The notes under the pieces are model-generated. The model saw nothing but the letters and a program-made list of their open reading frames with translations. It was not told the DNA's origin and made no database searches. 19,369 nt of DNA from Bacillota bacterium (GTDB lineage: Bacteria; Bacillota; Clostridia; Christensenellales; Aristaeellaceae), in the NCBI GenBank assembly GCA_023392515.1, contig JAEVYX010000059.1:1-19369 (forward strand), given 5' to 3'. Shown one piece after another: positions 14,840-19,369 of this stretch. The position numbers and the translations under genes were made by a program. Numbering within the stretch: the stretch's first letter is position 1; every line of letters begins with the position of its first letter.

Positions 14840-16348
14840 ATGGAAAAGCCGCCAAAAAAAATCAAAAAGCATTCCTTCCGGTTAAGGCAAGGCCTCTCTC
14901 TTGCGATATTGGGATTCCTTGCATTAGGAGGCTATTTCTTCTGGCATTTTGCCAATCAAAAAGATAAGGAAATACCAAAGCCGGCAGACTCGATTACGTT
15001 CAAAACCCTAATTTCAAAGGATTCAAGCCAAGTCTCACGCATTGCCGTTTCCACCGACAAAGGCAATCAGTACACGCTGTACCAGCAGGATGGCCGTCTT
15101 CACGTGGAAGGCCAGCCTGAGTTTATTGTGGATGAGGACAGGCAGAAAGCCATTCTATCCGCCACAGCGGTCATAACCGTTGAAAACACCGTAGACATTG
15201 ACTCGGAAGCATGGACCTCGCATAGGGAAGATTTCGGCTTGGCCATTCCCCAGGTTACGGTCACAATAACCTATGACGGCAATGAGCAGGCGGTTTTATC
15301 CATTGGTGATCAATCCCCCTTCAGCAGCGAATATTACTTTACACTAGAGGGTGACCCTCATCTATATTTGGTATCTGCCGGTATTCTGGATCTGTATCTG
15401 ATGGACCTGGGAACATATCACGTAATTACCCAGCCGATTTTGCATCAGCAGCGCATAGATCAAATTACATTGTGGAGTGAATCGGGTTCGGTTCTGGCCT
15501 CCTGGGAGCTGGAAGGGGATATTACAAACAAATACGCTTCCTCTGCCTGGTGCATGACCGCGCCCTATCATTATCCCTGCGATCCGGAGGAAATATCATC
15601 CCTTACCTCCGCAATTGCCGCCATTCACCTGGGCAGCTTTGCAGGCCAGGCCACAGAAGCGAACTTGCCGCTGTACGGTTTGGATACGCCCCGGCTCATT
15701 CTTACGGTGCATCAGGCGGCGGGGGATATCGCCTCCATCGGCGCACTTGGCATTTACGAAACGACCTCCTACCCTGAAAGCACCTTTACCATGAAGGTTG
15801 GAAACAAATTGAATGATTACATAGAGTATTGTCAGGTGGATGACACCATTTACCTGGTAAGCAATCTATCCTTCCCGCTGCTCAACGGCATCAATATGGA
15901 AAACGCATTGCTTTATCAGCCGGCGAAAGTGCCTATCGAAAACCTGGCCTCTCTTACGGTTGAGGAAGCGGGGGTGAAGGACGCTTACATCCTGCGCCAT
16001 GAAGAGCGGGTCTTGGAAAACAACGATCTGGCCACCGATGAAAACGGAGATGTCATCCTTGACACTTTTGTTTCGAAAAACGGAGAGGACCTGCCTTATG
16101 TTTCTTTTGAGGCGGCTTTGAACGCACTGCAGGAGGTAACCGTATCCGGCCGTTTGCCCGAAGGTTTTAAAACCGAGGAGGCGGCCGCCTACGCCATCAC
16201 CCTGGCCATGGCGGATGGCCGGATACGAACCATAGAGTGCGTACCCTATGACGCTGTTTATGATGCTTTGCGGGTGGATGGCACAACCTTATTCTACTTG
16301 ACCAAAGGTGTACTAAAAGAGGCGTTTTTTATGGAAACGCCTCAATAA
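14840..16348 (+). CDS. DUF4340 domain protein of the ABC operon
   Basis: Protein of 502 residues: a lysine-rich cytoplasmic tail, one membrane segment (about residues 17-37, LAILGFLALGGYFFWHF), then a long extracytoplasmic part with DUF4340 features such as the repeated pattern VSRIAVSTDKGNQYTLYQQDG, HREDFGLAIPQVTVTITYDG and YGLDTPRLILTVHQ. DUF4340 proteins commonly follow gldG-like genes, so this is probably the fourth subunit of the exporter; its molecular role is not known. The ATG at 14840 follows AAGGAGGT, which overlaps the end of the GldG-like gene. The last codons form one arm of a terminator for the converging gene (16315-16343). Confidence 0.8.
   Translation: MEKPPKKIKKHSFRLRQGLSLAILGFLALGGYFFWHFANQKDKEIPKPADSITFKTLISKDSSQVSRIAVSTDKGNQYTLYQQDGRLHVEGQPEFIVDEDRQKAILSATAVITVENTVDIDSEAWTSHREDFGLAIPQVTVTITYDGNEQAVLSIGDQSPFSSEYYFTLEGDPHLYLVSAGILDLYLMDLGTYHVITQPILHQQRIDQITLWSESGSVLASWELEGDITNKYASSAWCMTAPYHYPCDPEEISSLTSAIAAIHLGSFAGQATEANLPLYGLDTPRLILTVHQAAGDIASIGALGIYETTSYPESTFTMKVGNKLNDYIEYCQVDDTIYLVSNLSFPLLNGINMENALLYQPAKVPIENLASLTVEEAGVKDAYILRHEERVLENNDLATDENGDVILDTFVSKNGEDLPYVSFEAALNALQEVTVSGRLPEGFKTEEAAAYAITLAMADGRIRTIECVPYDAVYDALRVDGTTLFYLTKGVLKEAFFMETPQ
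16315..16343 (-). terminator. terminator of the yhcH unit, embedded in a coding end
   Basis: Read on the minus strand, GAGGCGTTT and AAACGCCTC form a 9-bp stem (16319-16327/16335-16343) followed by TTTT (16315-16318). It lies 25 bases past the yhcH stop and inside the last codons of the converging DUF4340 gene. In the plus direction no T run follows. Confidence 0.65.
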
Positions 16349-16368
16349 GCAACCGTCTGTTTATCCTG

Positions 16369-16815
16369 TCACACTTCGACTTTGATAACGATTTTCTTGC
16401 ACGTGCCCTGCCCCAGGCCGGGCATATGGGCCTCACCGGGAAAAACGAGCAAAAAGGTTCCAACTTGCATCGGCATCCGTATACAGGCTTTCTTAGAGGT
16501 GGAAAATTCAATATCACCCTGCTCGTCATATGTGCCCCAATCGCTTATCAGCCCTTCCGGCAGGCAAGCGATGGTTTCTCCGTCCGTAATGGGCATATGG
16601 ATGTCAATATAGCGCCGATGTGCCTCCCATTTTGCTTTTTCAAGAGGCTTCAGTTCCGGTGCCTGAACAGTATAGTAGACAGCATTTCCTTCGATTTCAT
16701 ACTTACCCACCTGATCGGTCTCCATCTTTCCTTCCTTCAGGGCTGCAAGTACCAAGCTCAGATGCTTATTCACATGCTCATACTGGGTTAAGTTGGCAAC
16801 CGTATCGAATATCAT
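16369..16815 (-). CDS. YhcH/YjgK/YiaL family protein
   Basis: Cupin-like protein of 148 residues, the usual size of the YhcH/YjgK/YiaL (DUF386) family. Key stretches are WEAHRRYIDIHMPI (positions about 68-81, whose Glu and His residues belong to the conserved metal site), SDWGTYDEQGDIEF and FLLVFPGEAHMPG near the C-terminus. Members are associated with sugar and sialic acid utilisation operons (YhcH) or 2,3-diketogulonate genes (YiaL), often as suspected anomerases or isomerases, but here no sugar genes lie nearby. The ATG at 16815 has AAGGAG nine bases upstream; the ATG at 16824 directly abuts that site, and a longer in-frame reading to 17127 runs into the glycosylase gene. Both are rejected. 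Confidence 0.88.
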   Translation of the reverse strand: MIFDTVANLTQYEHVNKHLSLVLAALKEGKMETDQVGKYEIEGNAVYYTVQAPELKPLEKAKWEAHRRYIDIHMPITDGETIACLPEGLISDWGTYDEQGDIEFSTSKKACIRMPMQVGTFLLVFPGEAHMPGLGQGTCKKIVIKVEV

Positions 16816-16835
16816 ACTCCGCATCTCCTTCTCAT

Positions 16836-16889
16836 GCCGCGCATCCTGAAAGTATGCTTCGCGCGGCGGCGTTCCGTTGTTACTTTCAG
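16836..16889 (-). promoter_or_regulatory. leader with two interleaved stems before yhcH
   Basis: In minus-strand order, CTGAAAGTA (16881-16889), GCCGCGC (16861-16867), TACTTTCAG (16846-16854) and GCGCGGC (16836-16842) give a 9-bp and a 7-bp perfect stem arranged a-b-a'-b'. They either alternate or form a pseudoknot. The last arm ends five bases before the AAGGAG ribosome site of yhcH. It is the core of the 148-base gap between the glycosylase and yhcH genes, which holds no other gene. Confidence 0.4.
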
Positions 16890-16963
16890 CACACAGGCCG
16901 TATTTCCTCTTGTCAGGCGCAAAAACTTTCCGATTGCTATCATCCTGCCTCATCAGATTCCCG

Positions 16964-17791
16964 TTAGGAAAGAGGCTGGCAAGCCGGACAGAAATAAATA
17001 TTCCCGCCAAGGTACGCCTGACGTACAAGCGCACTTGCGCAATGCGGGCAGGGGTTGTCCAGTGTGTTTTTCGAGAGGATGGTCTTGTAGCCCCCGGATT
17101 TTCCATATAGGTCCTTCTCTGTATCACGTCCGCCTTGCTCCGTCATAAGGGACAGCGTATCTTTGATGCTGCGGAAAAGCTGCTCCACCTTTGGATCGCT
17201 TAGCTTCTCCAGCTTTTCTTTGGGGTGGATGCCCGCATGGAACAATACATCCTGCAGCACCCCATTGCCAAGGCCCGGGATACGCTGCTCCGTCGCCAAG
17301 AAGGCTTTTGCGCTCAGGCTTTTCTTTGTTTGCGCCATCAACCGCGAAAAATATGCCTCATCAAACTCCGAATCAAGGGGTGAGGGCTTTTCTTTGGCGA
17401 TTAGATAGTACGGATTTTGATTTTGCCCCTCATAAAATGCCATCATGCCACCATACATCTGAACGGTACACACAAGGGTTGTCCCATCGTCCCAGCCAAT
17501 TAAAAGCTGATGCTTTTCGGGCAGCTTGTCCCCCGGCTGGAAAAGCCTGGCGTTTATCCCGTCATTCAGCACGATGCGCGCATCCTGAACCTTAACCTCT
17601 ACCTGGCCGCCAATGGCCTGGACATCCTCCGGCACTTTCCCTTCCAGCAGCGAAGGATATAAGGCGGGGTCGCCAAAGAAAAAGGCAAACCCATGGGGTG
17701 ATGAATTGGCTGCAACCTGTACAATTCGCTTCGCCAAAATACTTTCCCGCAGTTGCCGGGCCAGTGTACTGCTTTCTGGAATTTCCAGCAT
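16964..17791 (-). CDS. Fpg/Nei-family DNA glycosylase-like protein, catalytic proline absent
   Basis: Protein of 275 residues with the full Fpg/Nei layout: an N-terminal beta-sandwich domain, the helix-two-turn-helix region EQRIPGLGNGVLQDVLFHAG (168-187) with conserved Asn176, and a C-terminal zinc finger with Cys248, Cys251, Cys268 and Cys271. Canonical enzymes start M-P-E-L-P-E and use the proline amine as nucleophile; this one starts MLEIPESSTL, so proline is replaced by leucine while Glu3 is kept. Lys93 (PEKHQLL) matches the conserved hairpin lysine. The zinc-finger arginine (GR-T-Y-F-C) is replaced by glycine (GGNIYFC). It may repair oxidised bases by another chemistry or only bind DNA. 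The ATG at 17791 follows AGGGAGATG, and the MLEIPE start rules out a longer or shorter reading. Confidence 0.82.
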   Translation of the reverse strand: MLEIPESSTLARQLRESILAKRIVQVAANSSPHGFAFFFGDPALYPSLLEGKVPEDVQAIGGQVEVKVQDARIVLNDGINARLFQPGDKLPEKHQLLIGWDDGTTLVCTVQMYGGMMAFYEGQNQNPYYLIAKEKPSPLDSEFDEAYFSRLMAQTKKSLSAKAFLATEQRIPGLGNGVLQDVLFHAGIHPKEKLEKLSDPKVEQLFRSIKDTLSLMTEQGGRDTEKDLYGKSGGYKTILSKNTLDNPCPHCASALVRQAYLGGNIYFCPACQPLS

Positions 17792-17824
17792 AAAGTCATC
17801 TCCCTATCCGCATCCGTTTTTTCC

Positions 17825-17833
17825 AGTATATCA
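17825..17833 (-). promoter_or_regulatory. extended -10 promoter before the glycosylase gene
   Basis: On the minus strand TGATATACT (17825-17833) matches an extended -10 element. The start near 17818 is about 27 bases before the glycosylase ATG. The -35 region is weak. Confidence 0.45.
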
Positions 17834-17854
17834 CATTTTTCCGTCATGAGCACG

Positions 17855-17886
17855 AAAAAACCCGTCCCCATAAGGAGGCGGGTTTT
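17855..17886 (-). terminator. terminator of the zinc-ribbon gene
   Basis: On the minus strand AAAACCCG (17879-17886) pairs with CGGGTTTT (17857-17864), with further pairing inside and an ATAA-type loop, and the run of T residues continues to 17855. It lies 44 bases past the zinc-ribbon stop. Confidence 0.75.
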
Positions 17887-17929
17887 GCTGGCGAACGAAT
17901 AGTGGCTACGAGGGAGTACCAATAGGGTA

Positions 17930-18208
17930 TTACCGACGTGCCGCGAAGCACTCGCTGCAATAGACAGGACGGTCGTTCTTGGGTACAAAGGGAACTTGGG
18001 TGACAGCGCCGCAATTGGCGCACACCGCCTCGTGCATTTCGCGAGGCGCCCCGGCAGCGGGACGGCTGGCTTTGCGTTGGGAACGGCACGCCTTGCAACG
18101 GGTGGGCTCGTTCTGGAAACCCTTTTCGGCGTAAAATTCCTGCTCGCCTGCGGTAAACACGAATTCAGCTCCACAGTCTTTGCAAACCAGCGTTTTGTCT
18201 TCGTACAT
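17930..18208 (-). CDS. small zinc-ribbon protein with four CxxC motifs
   Basis: Protein of 92 residues with two treble-type zinc ribbons: Cys9/Cys12 with Cys38/Cys41 (CKDC, CKAC) and Cys63/Cys66 with Cys84/Cys87 (CANC, CSEC). The segment EFVFTAGEQEFYAEKGF followed by NEPTRCKACR is the conserved core of the widespread probable zinc-ribbon (zf-trcl type) family in clostridia; function unknown, possibly nucleic-acid or ribosome linked. The linker SQRKASRPAAGAPR is basic. The ATG at 18208 is chosen because the family starts with MYEDKTLVC and GGGGGG (18219-18224) stands ten bases upstream; a GTG at 18277 lies within the leader. It is preceded by the long structured leader and has its own promoter and terminator. 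Confidence 0.88.
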   Translation of the reverse strand: MYEDKTLVCKDCGAEFVFTAGEQEFYAEKGFQNEPTRCKACRSQRKASRPAAGAPREMHEAVCANCGAVTQVPFVPKNDRPVYCSECFAARR

Positions 18209-18241
18209 GATCTGGTAACCCCCCGAATTTTCTGAAATATA

Positions 18242-18457
18242 GGTTGCGCTCTCGGCTGACCTGGTTTTTGACCCCACACCCGCCGGCTGGAAGGTATTGC
18301 TCTGCGATAATCGCCCTCACGCACTTCTCTCAGCGTATAACCGCTGGCCGGACTGACAACTAGACCGCGCCATGATCACCGGCACTTTGGCCGGCTTACG
18401 TGGACCGCTTTGCCCGCGGCTGGCATCGGCTTTCAACCACAGACCCGAAATACAACC
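18242..18457 (-). ncRNA. candidate structured RNA / leader of the zinc-ribbon gene
   Basis: About 216 bases between a consensus promoter and the zinc-ribbon start contain no coding sequence but many perfect hairpins on the minus strand: CCGC/GCGG (18416-18419/18405-18408), CCGGC/GCCGG (18390-18394/18379-18383), CAGCG/CGCTG (18342-18346/18331-18335) and GCGA/TCGC (18311-18314/18304-18307). The expected transcript begins GGTTG (18453-18457), which can pair with CAACC (18242-18246) to close the whole element. The region is richer in G and C than a typical clostridial leader. Its size and position recall large clostridial structured RNAs such as the raiA motif, but I could not test this. The boundaries are inferred. 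Confidence 0.5.
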
Positions 18458-18463
18458 ATGCAT

Positions 18464-18492
18464 ATTATATAGCGTGTGTCAAGAAAAAACAA
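18464..18492 (-). promoter_or_regulatory. promoter of the structured leader and zinc-ribbon gene
   Basis: On the minus strand TTGTTT (18487-18492), a 17-base spacer and a perfect TATAAT (18464-18469). The start would fall near 18457, about 250 bases ahead of the zinc-ribbon ATG. Confidence 0.6.
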
Positions 18493-18536
18493 GAATTATT
18501 TTGCAATCTGCTGATTTTCCCGACATTGCCGCCAAT

Positions 18537-19369
18537 TTATGCCTGATTTGGGTCCGGATCGGCCTTTGTTAGCAGATATTGATCCATCCATTGGGTAATT
18601 TCCTGAAGGCGGCGAAGGCGGTTTTTAGGTTTTCCGGAGCGGGAAAGCTCATGATTTTCACCGTGGAACAGAACAAGCCTTGCCGGAACCCCGAAATGAC
18701 GCAATGCATAAAACATTTGTATGCCTTCCGCCGCCGGGCAGCGGTAATCGCAATCGCTATGGATAAACAATGTGGGGGTTTTTACACGGTTTGCGTATTT
18801 TAAGGGAGATTGACGCCACAACTGCTCCACATCCCGCCAGGCACTGGAACCCATTTGATCCTCGCCGAAGAAATCTCCAATATCCGACATGTTAGAAAAG
18901 GATATCCAGTTGGAAATGCTGCGCTGGGATACCGCACAGCTGAACCTGTCGGTATGGCCGATGATCCAATTGGTCATGAAACCGCCGTAGCTGCCGCCGG
19001 TGACGCCCATACGATTTCCATCCAAATACTCGAATGTTTTTAACGCTGTATCCACAAAGGCCATGATATCCCGATAATCCGTTTCACCATAGCGGCCCCT
19101 GATATCGGCAAAACGGTTACCGCCCCCATCCGAACCGGTTGGGTTACAAAACAGGACCGCATAGCCCAGAGAAGCCCAATGCTGCATTTCATGAAATAAA
19201 ACCGTTCCATAAACGGTCTTGGGCCCCCCATGGATGTCCAGAATTACCGGCACTTTCTCCCCCGCCGCAAGGCCTAAGGGAGGAATTACCCAGCCTGTGA
19301 TGGTGTTCCCGTCCTCATTCTGAAAGGTTATTTCGCGTGGTTGTGATATTGCATATGTCTGCAGCCCTT
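18537..19369 (-). CDS. S9 family peptidase (acylaminoacyl-/prolyl oligopeptidase type), partial
   Basis: C-terminal catalytic domain of an S9 serine peptidase; the reading frame is open through the right edge of the window (reading GLQTYAISQPREITF at the edge), so the N-terminal beta-propeller lies outside. A GTG at 19253 is internal and not the true start. Alpha/beta hydrolase motifs are present: IHGGP (oxyanion loop), the nucleophile motif GVTGGSYGGFMTNW, the acid in FIHSDCDYRCP and the catalytic histidine in HGENHELS. FQNEDGNTITGWVIPP is the usual entry to the domain. It cleaves short peptides in the cytoplasm. The gene ends in TAA at 18537, and no strong terminator follows before the next promoter. 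The 328 bases between it and the zinc-ribbon gene hold the promoter and structured leader. Confidence 0.92.
   Translation of the reverse strand, partial: GLQTYAISQPREITFQNEDGNTITGWVIPPLGLAAGEKVPVILDIHGGPKTVYGTVLFHEMQHWASLGYAVLFCNPTGSDGGGNRFADIRGRYGETDYRDIMAFVDTALKTFEYLDGNRMGVTGGSYGGFMTNWIIGHTDRFSCAVSQRSISNWISFSNMSDIGDFFGEDQMGSSAWRDVEQLWRQSPLKYANRVKTPTLFIHSDCDYRCPAAEGIQMFYALRHFGVPARLVLFHGENHELSRSGKPKNRLRRLQEITQWMDQYLLTKADPDPNQA

Noticed and set aside
16816..17127. N-terminal extension of the YhcH protein
   Set aside because: The extension overlaps the glycosylase gene and has no family match, and AAGGAG stands directly before the shorter start at 16815.
17599..18324. Long minus-strand reading frame of 241 codons across the leader and zinc-ribbon gene
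   Set aside because: It overlaps the zinc-ribbon and glycosylase genes in another frame, has an Arg/Ser/Pro-rich composition typical of a shadow frame and matches no family I recognise.
18477..18482. Perfect TTGACA on the minus strand as the -35 of the leader promoter
   Set aside because: It lies only 7 bases before TATAAT, and no -10 sits 16-18 bases downstream. TTGTTT at 17 bases from TATAAT fits better.
1..19369. CRISPR array, insertion sequence or prophage
   Set aside because: No regularly spaced repeats, transposase or integrase motifs, or phage structural genes were seen on either strand.

Overview
The window looks like chromosomal DNA of an anaerobic clostridial bacterium (Bacillota). 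The evidence is AGGAGG-type ribosome binding sites, tightly packed operons, TTGACA/TATAAT promoters, a TAXI-type TRAP transporter, a PrpR_N-type regulator, a clostridial zinc-ribbon protein and a roughly even base composition. I cannot name the genus. No phage, transposase, CRISPR array or toxin gene was seen.

Region 1 (about 1-9206, minus strand) is a seven-gene catabolic operon. In order of transcription it encodes a DUF1537 four-carbon acid sugar kinase, an iron-type alcohol dehydrogenase, a DapA-superfamily lyase/aldolase, a TAXI solute-binding protein, a fused TRAP permease, a fumarate-reductase-like flavoprotein and a PdxA2-type 4-phospho-acid-sugar dehydrogenase. The kinase plus PdxA2 pair is known from D-threonate/D-erythronate breakdown to dihydroxyacetone phosphate. 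The aldolase, alcohol dehydrogenase and flavoprotein are extra steps that this pathway does not need, so the true substrate is open. The divergent gene (9428-11209, plus strand) encodes a PrpR_N sensor protein that resembles a sigma-54 activator but has lost its ATPase and sigma-54 contact motifs. The promoters between the two are of the ordinary housekeeping sigma type.

Region 2 (11242-11493) holds a bidirectional terminator and a two-gene tRNA operon on the minus strand, tRNA-Gln(CTG) then tRNA-Glu(CTC), behind a perfect consensus promoter.

Region 3 (11649-16348, plus strand) is a four-gene ABC exporter-type operon: ATPase, ABC-2 permease, GldG-like protein and DUF4340 protein. It resembles the Gld ABC cluster but lies in an organism with no visible gliding genes.

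Region 4 (16315-19369, minus strand) holds a YhcH/YjgK/YiaL protein with a structured upstream leader, an Fpg/Nei-like DNA glycosylase that lacks the catalytic N-terminal proline, a four-CxxC zinc-ribbon protein preceded by a roughly 216-nt GC-rich, hairpin-rich leader that looks like a structured RNA, and the C-terminal part of an S9 (prolyl oligopeptidase family) peptidase cut by the window edge.

The best candidates for something undescribed are the structured RNA at 18242-18457, the ATPase-dead regulator with its unusual acid-sugar operon, and the yhcH leader with interleaved complementary arms.
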